Under the pieces are notes generated by a model. The model searched no databases, was not told the origin of the DNA, and saw only the letters and a program-made list of their open reading frames with translations. A stretch of 64,000 nt of DNA from Turritopsis dohrnii (Eukaryota; Cnidaria; Hydrozoa; Anthoathecata; Oceaniidae), in contig BQMF02000029.1 of NCBI GenBank assembly GCA_027922465.2, positions 868,001 through 932,000 of the forward strand, written 5' to 3'. Shown here piece by piece: positions 23,101 to 33,499 of the stretch (its first letter is position 1; each line of letters opens with the position of its first letter). The translations under genes and the position numbers were made by a program.

Positions 23101-26100
23101 GTGCTGTAACTTTAGCTGCAAAGGAATGAAACAACACCCTTAAACATATCACCACGAATTGTTGTTGGAATAGAAAACTTCTTTTTATCAGTTTGTGCTT
23201 ACCAGAATTGGGCATTAATCTTTTTAGAGCAACCTACAAGGATAATTTTGACATGTATTTCACTTTCATAACCATTGACTATTTCCATAAACATGCAATG
23301 TTCATTGTTGGATATATGCCTGCAGAGAAGAATCCCTACTAAACAAACACAATCTGTACATAAGTATATACATACTCTACAATTAGGTTCCGAGTTTGTT
23401 TTCTCAATCGCAATAACCTAACATGAAAATAAAATTAATGAAGATGGGCAAGAAAAAGAATTCCTACATATTTGCTAAGAAAAAATAAAACAAAATAGAC
23501 CCCATAAAGTCCAAATGATAAGGTAAACATAAGAACTTGACCATTAACCATTAATATAAAACAACAAGAAAGTTCTTACCTGTACATCACTCTCAGAAAC
23601 AAACTCTATCTCCACTTCCTAAATGAAAAAGTATGCTAACAAAAGATCTTCAAAGAAACATAAAACTAATCAAACAAATCTATCTGATTTTTTTTGTCAA
23701 ATTAGGATAAAAAATAAAAGATTGGATTGCATACCACTGGTTTGAAACATGGAGCACAATACCTAACCTAAAATTACAATAAAACATATCACGATAATAT
23801 CGATCTGATATTATAACATTATATATATAAAAATGGTATTACATACATCTGACCGCCACCATAAATCATTGGATATATAGCTGTATCGCAATTCACAGCC
23901 AGGAAGTATATCCACAATGGCCACCAAAAATAAATGGGGAATGTTTCCCACCACAAATTTCTTCAAAAGACAGTTGGCCAATTTTGGTGGAGAGTCATTG
24001 ACAAATCTTCCAAGACTTGTTGACAAAGTTGTATCTATACTAAAAATAAGATATACTGGGGTGTACATATTTATGAAGTATAATGAAAAACTATTAGAAC
24101 ACAACTCCCCATATAAAAGGTAAATCAGATCAGTTCCATTGGTTAACATTCTTTCTTACAGAAAAATATGCATAATACATCACATTTCATAATACAAATT
24201 TATTAGATGGGTTTATTATAACTTCTCTGTTACTTGAATTTAAAATAGAGAGTAGTAAGAGTAAAAAGGTTTATTATTACCTTTGTGCACAATAGCAAGT
24301 CTTATATTCTGTAATTACAATATCCTACCTTAACTTTTCTTCTTTAAATATCACATCAAACATAGAGCAGTTAATTTTTCTTTTTCGATACTTTAAAGCC
24401 TGCTGCTGCGCTTGCTTGTTTTTTAGTAATGTTCCCCTCATCTCCAACAATGGCTGTCCTTTCTTGATGGATGTGGCAGTAAAAACACCATAGCCTATGA
24501 AAGGGTTTTTATATCATTTTTAAATCAAATAGTAACTTTTCAGTGTCAAAGGAATTTTCTGAATATTTTGTCTTATTGAGAAAGCTGAGCTACATCGCAC
24601 TTGTTTATAGGTTGGCGATGAACCAATCTATAAAAATAAGAGAAGAAAAATACTATCCTTCAGGCAGTATTCAGATTAATTTTTTCATGTTCATCATATA
24701 ACCGTCATTTAAGCAACAATTAAATACAACAATTGAATAAACATTATTTATTTTACAGGTATATAATTTTGGCAAAGTTAGTCCTCTTTTTGATTAACCG
24801 GAAGTTGTTAACGCTCATCATCCTTGCTGCAGTTTGCAGTAGAATGAGATTATCTGTAATCAATACATAGTGATAACTTTTAAGGCTCACCTTTATATTT
24901 TTCTTATTACATTGAACAGTCTCAGCCAAATCCATTTATCTGAGTATGAGAACTCCATCAACATCACCCAATCGATCAAAGGGAAACTGAAGAGCCACCA
25001 GACAATCTACGAAGAGATCCCCCAAGATCAGATCAAAATCAAACTGAAAATCCGAGCAGCCAAGCGTAAAGAAAATCAAAAGCGGCTCGAGGAGATCAAA
25101 AATGAAGTGCAATGTCCATTGAAGAAGAAGTCAATTGAGGCATCCACCGAAAATGGCGCATCACTATGGTTGACAGCAATACCAATCAAATCAAACAATT
25201 TCCATCTCGAGAAACAAGCATTCTGGGATGCAATTTTCATCCGGTACAGCATCCCGTTAAAGCGTTTACCGACAACTTGTGTTTGTGGTGCACCATTCGA
25301 TATCCAACACGCGATGAACTGCCCCCGTGGTGGCTTCATCATCTCAAGACATAATGAACTACGAGACCTGACGGCCGAAATCGCAAGAGAAGTCAGCAAC
25401 CACGTTATCGTCGAACCAACGCTCACTCCACTAACGGGTGAACAATTGGTGCACAAGTCAGCCATCAAAAGCGAAGGATCCAGAACCGATGTGGCAGTAA
25501 GAGACTTTTGGGTCATAGGACAATTAGCATACGTCGACATAAGGGTTTTTAACCCATTAGCTAAAAGTTACCTGAACCAGAGTCTTCAAGCTGCACACAA
25601 GAAAAATGAAAACGAGAAGAAGAGAGCCTACAACGAACGAATCCAAACAATTGAGGCTGGTTCCTTTACACCCCTCGTCTTTACGTGCTTCGGAGGAATG
25701 AGTCGTGAGTGCGATCGTTTCTTCTCTCACGCAGCAACCCGAATTGCCGAAAAACGAAACGTTGCAAAATCCATCGTGGTCAACTCTCTTCACGCAAAAT
25801 TGAACTTTTCACTACTACGCTCATGTTTGTTATGCATAAGGGGAACAAGAACGAATATAAACCCCATTGAACTCTCCGATATAGACTTCGCCGAAATGGC
25901 ACATAACTTGAACTAACCAATGAATATTCAATATTATCTTTTTCTTGGAAAAATTTTCATTTTAGGTTAAATATACTGTACACATTGTAAAAAAAAAAAA
26001 AAAAAAAAATTTATCTTGTCAATGTTGTTATTCAACTTTGTATTCCCCTTGAGATATATCTATCTTTTTCTTGGCTACTTGAGGAAAGTACCTCACTTCT

Positions 26101-27770
26101 TCATCATCGTACTATCCCATATCACACTAACTGATTTCATAGCTCTGAAAACTCTGATAACAGTTTGCTTATGACCCTGTTTTCTTATTGACTAAGATTA
26201 ACATGCTTTATAATTAAATCAAATAATCACGAGTAGTGCTCCTCAAGGTAAAGCAAATTAGTTTTCAGTTTGAAAATCAAGTAACATATATATCTCTTCT
26301 AAGGCTAACTTGCTGTGGACAAAAGAGTTTTGGTAGCTATCACAAATCTACTAATGGTTATATTGATGATTTTCTAAGTGATATAATGTTTATAAGCATC
26401 GGTGTTTTTAGCTATGAGTTTCAACATAATGCTGTATAGACATGCATCTTCACTGGCAATTAGATGCTCCCTATACACTTCAAGATTTTGTCGGTTAAAA
26501 TGGTTATCAGGAGGCATTTTTAAGACAAATAAAATAATAAAAACTAATACTCATTAGCACTCATAATCCATTTTTGTGAAGTTTGTTTAGATTTTAAACA
26601 GAGCTTTCACTGGTAACATCAGAACTCATCTATTATATTATATATTTATATCATTTTAACTGCACGCACATTCTTAACTTAATTGATCACGATCTTTATT
26701 CAAACCTAACCTCTTGTTAATTTTAATTTTTAATTTTTTTCTCTAAATAAACGTTCAACATTTGTATCATTTTTAACTTGATAAAGATTATGTAAGATAT
26801 CGAAAATTTGTGAAGAGATGTGTTTTTAATTGTTCATTATATGTAATATATTTTATCAGAAACAGCATCAGCATCAGGTGTAGTTATAGAAAATATAAAA
26901 GAATAGAAGTGAATAATCTCGAAAGCTTGACATTCAAAGTGTAGTTTTATAACTAAATAACTAAATTTCTTAAAAAGTTCATAGTGGGGAAATGGTTCAT
27001 TGCTGTCTATTTTAATTAGCTAGACATTTACTGGCTTGTCACATCCAAACATCTGAGCTGAGTGAAAAAACAGCACTATACTCTCACTTGATCGCATCAA
27101 AAAGATTTCTGGCTGTGTTTGAACATCAATGTAACTTTATACATACAAGTAGCTTATAAGTCCTAATATTTAAGGGTGGCCTCCTCCTCTCTCAACTAGT
27201 CCTCGTAGGTGTTCGTTCCCCTACTAACATAGACAAGTTTACAACTTCCTTACTTTAAAATAACAATACTATGTTATTTTATAAATATGATTGTAAATTA
27301 TAAATTTTGTAGTAATTAATATCCAAAGCTTCTTTTTCTTGTAAATTTATCAGTAGGGACAACCGTAAATAGAGGGATCCCGTAATTACGGGATACATCC
27401 CGTAATTAAAGGAATTTTGTTTGTTTTGAATCTACGGTGAACACACTTCCCCTGCAAGACTTGGAACTGTTTATCTTTGTTGGTGAAAATAAACTACTAT
27501 TACTACTACACTACTACCACATAAATTTGACTGGCTGATCAAACATATATATACATACCTATATGACTATCAATATATTTTTTTATCAAAAATGATGGGT
27601 CACTGTTGATCAACGATTTAATAACTGTATCTTCTTGATTCTAAAAGATGATGCGAGTTAAATAAAAAAACAAAAAAAGAAATTATATAATAAACATAGC
27701 TAGCAAGTGTTTATCAAAAAGAGTTATATGCTTGACAACTCACAACAGTCTGCTGAACTTTTTTTTCCAT
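17173..27770 (-). CDS. SET + DBF4-type zinc finger + tyrosine recombinase multidomain protein
   Basis: Exons in transcript order: 27744-27770, 27559-27640, 24329-24494, 23847-24039, 23735-23767, 23580-23618, 23376-23417, 23203-23233, 23064-23115, 22849-22996, 22575-22672, 22407-22431, 22261-22301, 22092-22176, 21961-22009, 21787-21890, 21377-21431, 20095-21305, 19824-19879, 17742-19746, 17534-17584, 17173-17382. All joins use GT donors and AG acceptors, all phases agree, and 4803 nt give 1600 residues with no internal stop. The start ATG at 27770 follows an in-frame TAG 24-27 nt upstream-side with no other ATG between. Domain order: SET (about 36-156), Cys-rich RYCAPCFKP (158-166), DBF4 motif M and CCHH finger (about 213-285), 36-residue repeats (about 445-800), two C2H2-like fingers (about 853-920), recombinase core (about 1180-1430), SANT-like basic tail (about 1470-1600). 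SET domains methylate lysines and tyrosine recombinases cut and join DNA; the joint function is unknown. It could be two adjacent genes, but nothing in the exon phases suggests a break. Confidence 0.75.
17742..19746 (-). other. C2H2-like fingers and tyrosine recombinase exon
   Basis: Exon 20 begins with two related finger-like motifs, CPVSVCKQIVQNLPRHLMLK and CPVKGCYKVLKRLPKHLLVH. Three 31-residue Ser/Thr-rich direct repeats follow (about 19130-19420). The catalytic core holds Arg in GHRSG (codon at 18483-18485), Lys in KNHKTS, the box NIIRKS (Arg at 18153-18155; His replaced by Asn), His in LMGHS (18081-18083) and Tyr in ESHYF (18054-18056). Spacings of 24 and 9 residues from box-Arg to His and His to Tyr are normal for tyrosine recombinases. 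The set is complete apart from the His-to-Asn change. The closest class by feel is Crypton-like. After it come two SANT-like segments (WTISDITQLKGIF, then RRLFSRNEIEILKKK in the last exon). Confidence 0.8.
19980..20052 (+). tRNA. tRNA-like sequence (Ala CGC by position), intron of the SET/recombinase gene
   Basis: A tRNA-length sequence with a perfect A box (TAGCGCAGTCGG) and a good B box (GGTTCAATCCC). The T stem pairs GTGGG with CCCAC. Acceptor GGATCGA pairs with TAGATCC except for one position. The anticodon stem has only three pairs and position 33 is C, not U. By alignment the anticodon would be CGC. No T run follows closely. It is probably a tRNA pseudogene or SINE head and less likely a working gene. 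It lies antisense in the intron between exons 18 and 19. Confidence 0.45.
20095..21305 (-). repeat. Coding repeat exon: nine 36-residue units (108 bp)
   Basis: Exon 18 of the multidomain gene (404 codons). Nine near-identical units run from about 21210 down to 20230. Each unit consists of three related 12-residue sub-repeats ending in an Asn: VEVAIVDDVERN, NEVAMVIGVEQN, DELPVVDYAVRN. The array is acidic and has alternating hydrophobic residues. The middle copies differ by only a few bases, so the array has been homogenised recently. Flanking divergent units (AGSVERNVEVGMV and following) show the older edge. The donor is GTGAGT at 20094 and the acceptor TAG at 21306. Confidence 0.85.
22575..23115 (-). 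other. DBF4-type motif M and CCHH zinc-finger exons
   Basis: Exons 9-11. EPFFKIED (residues 212-219) fits motif M of DBF4 (PFxKVED). The finger reads GYCECCDTKFEDLNEHLTGT then EHRNYA: Cys259, Cys262, His272, His278, spacing C-x2-C-x9-H-x5-H, the DBF4 finger pattern. YQVIDDL follows as in DBF4. In DBF4 these motifs bind and activate the replication kinase CDC7. Here the BRCT-like motif N is missing and the partner domains differ, so this is either a borrowed module or a distant DBF4 relative. CDC7 binding is an untested inference. Confidence 0.75.
23847..27640 (-). other. SET-domain exons of the multidomain gene
   Basis: Exons 2-4 encode the SET fold. The opening motif is GYGVFTATSIKKGQPLLEMR (residues 37-56), matching the G-x-G-V-F start of SET domains. 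The closing half has SLGRFVNDS, PHLFLVAIVDI and ELRYSY, which line up with the pseudoknot motifs GR(L/F)xNHS, the I-A-x-x-DI strand and ELxYDY. The general layout is closest to KMT5A/SETD8-type domains. The usual NHS is NDS here, and the last motif lacks the Asp of YDY, so activity is uncertain. No post-SET cysteines are seen; a Cys pair follows in RYCAPCFKP. Confidence 0.75.
24925..26009 (+). pseudogene. REL-endonuclease LINE, 5'-truncated copy with poly-A
   Basis: The open frame ending at 25916 encodes the C-terminal part of a non-LTR retrotransposon with a restriction-like endonuclease. There is a zinc-knuckle CVCGAPFDIQHAMNCPRGGF (near 25280), then GSRTDVAVRDFW and AYVDIRVFNP, which carry the two Asp of a PD-(D/E)xK-like site (near 25475-25555), and GSFTPLVFTCFGGMSRECD behind. 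The reverse transcriptase is absent. A 3' UTR and a poly-A run (about 25990-26009) follow. It sits in intron 2 of the SET/recombinase gene in the opposite orientation. It is well preserved, so the insertion is fairly recent. R4/Dong-like clades carry such domains. Confidence 0.75.
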
Positions 27771-27889
27771 TTTTGAAAAATAATCTAAATCAGATAAACA
27801 ACACTAGCTAAACTTCTCAACCAAAAACGTCTGTTCGCCTCTCTGCCGCTTGAAGGACCTCCATTATGGAAGCGTACGCGATATTGCCG

Positions 27890-28075
27890 GCTACCGATAA
27901 CGTGTGGAAAGGAGTCCGATCGTGTACGAATGGAGTCCGATCGTGTACGAAAGGAGTCCTAGAGTACAAAAGGAGTCCGAACATATTGTTAAAAAGGAGT
28001 CCGAATGTAACAATGGAGTCCGTTAGTGTCAAAATGGAGTCTGAAATGTGTACAAAAGGAGTCCATCAATTTCGT
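27890..28075 (+). repeat. Degenerate 20-23-bp tandem repeat around GGAGTCC
   Basis: About eight units of the type AAAGGAGTCCGAnTGTnnn lie just upstream of the start of the minus-strand SET/recombinase gene. The last four units appear in the same order at 9420-9510. Single units also occur near 15360 and 15706. One frame through both clusters stays open (MESVSVKxESExCxKGVHQF), but no gene is attached. It could be promoter-proximal or the core of an unrecognised mobile element. Confidence 0.6.
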
Positions 28076-28687
28076 TTTTATTATTATTAAAGCATTTTTC
28101 TTTTGTTATGATCACAAAATCTTTTGAACTCGTTAAGCAAAAGTACGCGCATTTAGTTCCCAAAACTTTTACCTTAAGAATTTCTAACGACAGAAATTAT
28201 GTTTGAACTCATCTGATTGTGTTTGTAAACGTGTTGTATTGTTGCATGCGTTAGTTATACCATGATATTTTCCTCAATAACTTTCGGAAGAATTATCATT
28301 TTGCTTCAAATTTCATATTTTCAGAAAGAGCTTTTACGTGGTACGTAAATCGCAAAAATTTGACGAATAATATTCGAAAAAACGCATTGTGGATAAAACA
28401 TTGTTAGACACACTGTATAACTTACTTTTCCTATTTCCCAGTGAAGTAATGAAAAGAGTTGTGAAATGTTAATTAGTTATATTTTCGGTGAAGCTATGAC
28501 ACAAACAGTTTAAAACTTTCATTAAAGATGAAATTTTGGAAATTGAATTGCATATCCTCCTATTAAAGTTTAAATGTTTTCATGAATTGGATGGGAGATT
28601 GGGATTTGACGAACCTATTAGTAGTGAAATGGAATAAAAAAAACTATTTCTTGTAAACAAACGTGAAAAAACAGAAAATTAAATAAA

Positions 28688-29203
28688 ATGAAGGAAGCCT
28701 TAAGAAAAACTTCAGACTTTCGGGAATCGTTAGGTTGGGTTGAGCTGCAAAGAAAATTAAATCAGTGCGCTAGTCCTTGTTCGAATGTTGAAGATGCGGA
28801 CATGCATTCACACATAAGTTTACCACTGTTAGTCAAAGATGATGCTTTTTCACCAAGGCGACAAAATTGCACGAAATCGGAACTGGGAATCGGTAATCGA
28901 AGAAATCGAAGGAACACAGTTGCGAGTGCAAATGAGTTTTTCAATGTTACTGGTAAAACAAAACTAAATAAAAATCGTAGGAATTCCAATATTCAATTTC
29001 AAGTGGGAGAAAGTTTTCCAAATCTTCATAGCTCTGAAAAGTCAGCTGAGATTCGACGGTGGAGTGTGTCAGTGACGAAACAAACAATCGCCCAACCAAC
29101 AGTCAACCTGCCAGCTATCAAGGACCTGCAACTAAGCAGGCACGAGAAAGTAAAATGCAGTCCTGAATTTGAGAAGGTGTTTGAATTATTTAGAGACTCG
29201 TAG
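28688..29203 (+). CDS. Unknown protein, 171 aa, single exon
   Basis: A single open frame with coding-like composition starts at an ATG in an A-rich context (TTAAATAAAATGA) and ends at TAG. I do not recognise the family. It is hydrophilic and basic, without signal peptide or membrane segment. Visible patches are RNRRNTVASANEFF and EIRRWSVSVTKQT, both Ser/Thr next to arginines as in kinase sites, and a C-terminal FEKVFELFRDS. A polyadenylation-like ATAATAAAAC lies near 29497. It is divergent in direction from the minus-strand gene that starts at 27770, with about 0.9 kb between. It could be the last exon of a longer gene. Confidence 0.55.
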   Translation: MKEALRKTSDFRESLGWVELQRKLNQCASPCSNVEDADMHSHISLPLLVKDDAFSPRRQNCTKSELGIGNRRNRRNTVASANEFFNVTGKTKLNKNRRNSNIQFQVGESFPNLHSSEKSAEIRRWSVSVTKQTIAQPTVNLPAIKDLQLSRHEKVKCSPEFEKVFELFRDS

Positions 29204-29209
29204 CAGGAT

Positions 29210-32200
29210 AATAGAAATATCTAGGTTGTTGGGTGTAACTCTGTCCAGTGATTTTCTTCAAACTGCAAGGAGATTTTAATTCTATCTTTTGTAACAAAAA
29301 GGAAAAAAAAGAGTGAAGGAAGTGAACAAAGTATTTTCAATTTCAAGTAATACTTTGTCAAATTTTATTCAAGCATTGTTTTTTCAAAAACTAATGTTGT
29401 AAAATAGAATGAATGTAAATATATGTTGCGATGTCAAAAGATTGATGTTTTAAGCAAAGTTATAATGGATTGAATCCATTTTTATTTTTTGGTACATAAT
29501 AAAACAGATATTACATGGCCTTGATCTCGTTTATATCGTGATTTACTAACTCGAGGTGTTTGATTTGTAACGACGCATAGCAATATCTGTTTATTATTAA
29601 AGCGCCCATTCCGGGAAAATGAAATTTATTAATGAATATAAAATGGCACTGTTAGGTACCTCGTAGTAAGTTGTTTTTTAATTTATTTTATTTTATGTTG
29701 TTGCTTAACAAATTTAAAAGGAAGTGTCAAAACTAAAGAAGATTATGAACTTTTAAAAATGGCGACGACGAGTAATAAGGAATGATATTTCTACTTTTTC
29801 TTATGTTAAATAAAACTAGAAGCCTTATGGCTTGAACAATTTCCGCATCAGGCCTAGAGGAAATTGCTTTAGCCTAATTTCCAAAGTATCTGAATGACTA
29901 TACATTGTTTTCTTGTTGCTTATGTGAGAACAGGTCAATGACAATTCTCAAAATATGACTAATGGTTCACATGGAGAATAAAATGAGATTTGATAGAAGT
30001 GAACGAAAATCATTTGACAAAAGAAGCTGTATAGATTAAAGACTTTCACAATTGCATTGCCCTCAACACTATTAAATCTATTACAACCAATGATTTAAAA
30101 TAGGTCAAACTTGTTTAAAAACTGAAGACTCGTTTATTTATGATCAAGTCAGCAAAAGTGACTGCAAAATTTATTATCAGGACCTCGTTCGTTGTGCAAA
30201 CATTCCAATTTTTTCCAAAAATGTGAATTTGGCAGCATATTTATGTAAGCATTACATAAAATTGTTCATAACTTGGATTAGTAGAAGCAGAAGAAACTTG
30301 GGCAATTCAAACTTGAGCATTTCAAAGACTTTAGTCCATGACAGTTAACAAGATGTTACAAGAAGAGAGTGTTAGCAATTCAAACATAAAAGAAAAACGT
30401 TCAAATAATCCCATTGAAAATATAAATTGAATTCGCATATGTTAAAGCGCTAAAGTTAATTCAAAAAATAGCTTTACCGCCGTCGGTGTATCTGTCTGTT
30501 TTCCGATCAAGAAACAGTGAAAAAAAATTTCACACATTCCAATACTCTCATGGGGGAAGGAGAAAATGTTTTAAAAAGTTTATACATTCGAATACCATAG
30601 GCGGATACAGACCCTCTAGATCCGCCACTGTCTGCATATTATCACTTGAATCTTTTATCACTTGAATCTTTTCATGGAGTTTAAATAACACAAATACGCA
30701 CGAAAAGACAAATGACACAATAAAACTTTGTTAGAATTCCGTATTACAATGCTCTCTTCAAACATGATATATTGTTTCCTACAACACATTACAATCCAAA
30801 GGCCTTAGTGATCTGATTGTATGTATACATTAGCTATATGTATCTCAAACTAAATCATTGTGCATCCATCGAGTGTTTTTCAGTGGAAAAAATCTTGATT
30901 ATTTTGAACAATGTCATCTTTTCCAATGCGAATTTAACACTAATCAGTCCCACAGTGATAACTTGACCGAGCATTATACAGTGACTAATAATTTGATATA
31001 GCCCAGAATTCACCAAATTACTCCCTTCTTTAAATTATTTAACTTAATCGGAGCCAGAAAAACAATTTTATTAGACATATCGTTCACCTATATCTCGCGC
31101 ATGATGTTTATACTCTCAGTATGTAAACAGATAGGTCAATTCACTCAAAGTGAAGTAATTTGTGCTTTATGACAATTTCATTGGTTTACTTTTTTCAAGA
31201 TCTTGAACTTTTAGTGTAATAGATTGAATTAGGAAGTTTTCAACGACTAAAATAACCTCGAAACCTCTTAACTGTATTACATTTAGCATAAAGTTTTGAG
31301 TCTGTCATTAATAATTCTGAATAAACAAAAAATCCGATATCCGAACAGAGTTTCCGAAAACGGCAAAAAAAAACTGTTACACAGATAAACAGATAGATAG
31401 AATGTGTAAACCAAACAATTTTTCATACATTTTAAAGCGCGGAAATTAAATTAATTCTGACCACGATAAAGACATAAATATACATTGACTACCTTTTTGA
31501 GTTTCTTTATAAATACTTTCCCTACATCATATTTCAAAAAAATAACCCTGTCTGTCAATGGGCGGATTCAGGGCTAGTAAGGAAGCGGCGAAGTTCAGTG
31601 ACATAGCTATAATTTCTTTTGAATATTATGCATTAAACTCAACTCTCGACCTTCCCTTTAAATCCGAATCGTTATCTCAAGAATAAACACGAAAGCACAA
31701 GTGAATCAATAAGAGCAATTATCTTTACAATGACGTATCGTTTTTTTCCGCGGTCAAACTTGTTGTAAATTGTAAATACAACTTCTAAAATTCAAAAAAA
31801 ATCATTAATTCCTCTAACTTTAGGGAGAAACTTCCGGAGTTAAAGGTAAAACTACGAAATTGTTTTGATGGCATCAAAGTCAATGCGAGAATTAGTTAGT
31901 TCAATTCCACTAATTATCTTTAATCACATAATTGACGACTTAGTTATTCTCAGTGGTTAGCGAGATATTAGTCTTGGACATTAATGCCAAAATTATGCAA
32001 TTTTTTTTATTTTTTAAACCTTCATAAAGTTTCACTCATTGTACACAGTTTTTACATAAGACATTAAAGTTTGAAGTTTACTCAAAACTCACAAACATGA
32101 CGTGACAGTTGCAGGTAGATATTCGGTTGTAGTTTTTACATATCACGAGCGAGGAATTTTCTAAGGTATCTTTAAAAAGAAAGCTGAAAAGATAGGTATT

Positions 32201-33130
32201 GTGTTTGTAAAAGAAGTTGCGATTTTTGTTCTTATCCGACCTGGTTTCCTATAAAAAAAGCTTGGTTGCCAGTTATTTTTACTTTTGATATCTCACAAAT
32301 GAAGTTTCGACTAGTAACAAAGCTTAAAAATTTTTACGGGCACTCTCCAATTTACCATCAAGTAGCTAACGAAATTTCTTTACTGCAAAATCTTTCTATA
32401 AACATTGTCATTATGATGCAGGGCCGGAATCTACACCATTGCAAATTTTCTACCAGATGTGAGTTAAGTTCGTTTTCGCTTTTGGCATCACTGACTCGAA
32501 AAAGTTCATTTGAGCTTTCCTAAGAGAAATTTTAAAATGTTTTCGCAAACAGTTTTTGCGAAGAAATGAAAGAAATGGTATCTGTATCTGAAGAAGACAT
32601 TATGTCGTCACTCTTGAAATTGAAATGAAAGTTAACATGATCATATTGCAAAGCATTTTGGATGGGCAGGAAAATCCAGCCAACGTCAGCTTAAGCAAAC
32701 GTTATTTTTTCATTCTTGTTGGATCATGATGGATTAACAGCTTATTAAGCTCGGTTTTTCCCTGGCTTTTGAAATTATAAACGCGAGAAATTTTCCTTTG
32801 AAATTTATTATATTAATACAGTAGGAAGAGTAAATCCAAAAACAAATACAACAACAACAACAATAAACAACAACAGAAAACAAAACAAACAAATGAAGCA
32901 AATTGAAAAATGGAAAAACCATTTGGTCATAAAAAATTATGGTTTAGAAAAGTATCTTGGCAGCTTCCATAGCAACCTAAAATCAAGTCTACAATGTATT
33001 TCTGTAACATAGAATATATGAACTGCACCAATTTTCAAATTCACGAGATCTTTACGCCACCTTGCTTCGAGTAAACGAACATTTATTTTTCATGTTTGAC
33101 AATTTCTGCAAATTCCGTTCAAATACAACC
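29210..33130. other. Gene-poor AT-rich region
   Basis: No credible exon or mobile element. Poly-A and short AT runs dominate. The frame at 32266-32523 (85 codons) has no family resemblance and no clear splice context, so I do not call it. Confidence 0.45.
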
Positions 33131-33134
33131 ATGG

Positions 33135-33497
33135 TCACACGACCCATTGCTGTTCGTCGTCATCATCTTGGTAAGTGCAATACTTGCAAGGTGAGCATAT
33201 TAAATGCATTATGCAGCCAACCAGAATAATCCCTATCACCGTCCCCAATGCAATACCGCCAGATAGAAGTCCAACTTTTGGTTTTTGAAAGGAATTGTGG
33301 TGCGGGCGGTGTTTTTCTAACCTTGGATACAATAACTCAGCTTTAGTGGTTTGGGATTTAACTTTGGTGTCAATTTTTTCAGAAATCACATTAGTAGCCG
33401 ATGCAGTATAATAAAACAGTCCGGATACATGGAATCCATTTATTAACAAAATGACTAAGATTATATTTCTCATATCTTTTGAAGAAAAAGATGTCAA
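33135..33497 (-). CDS. Small single-pass membrane protein, unknown family
   Basis: The frame offers two starts. The second, MRNIILVILLINGFHVSG, gives a textbook signal peptide and is preferred. A short extracellular stretch follows, rich in Lys/Thr/His, then a membrane segment (GLLSGGIALGTVIGIILVGC), a membrane-proximal Cys cluster (CSPCKYC, possible palmitoylation) and an acidic tail (DDDDEQQWVV). This is a type I layout with an outside of about 60 residues and a short inside. No neighbour helps to define its role. It may be a single-exon gene or the last exon of a longer one. Confidence 0.5.
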   Translation of the reverse strand: MTSFSSKDMRNIILVILLINGFHVSGLFYYTASATNVISEKIDTKVKSQTTKAELLYPRLEKHRPHHNSFQKPKVGLLSGGIALGTVIGIILVGCIMHLICSPCKYCTYQDDDDEQQWVV

Positions 33498-33499
33498 TT

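Noticed and set aside
24601..24650. An extra exon between exons 2 and 3 of the SET gene
   Set aside because: A frame after TTTTATAG reads briefly, but the phases do not fit; the join 27559 to 24494 gives a perfect SET start (IGYGVF).
25076..25540. 154-codon minus-strand frame
   Set aside because: Antisense to the LINE endonuclease frame, which has recognisable motifs.
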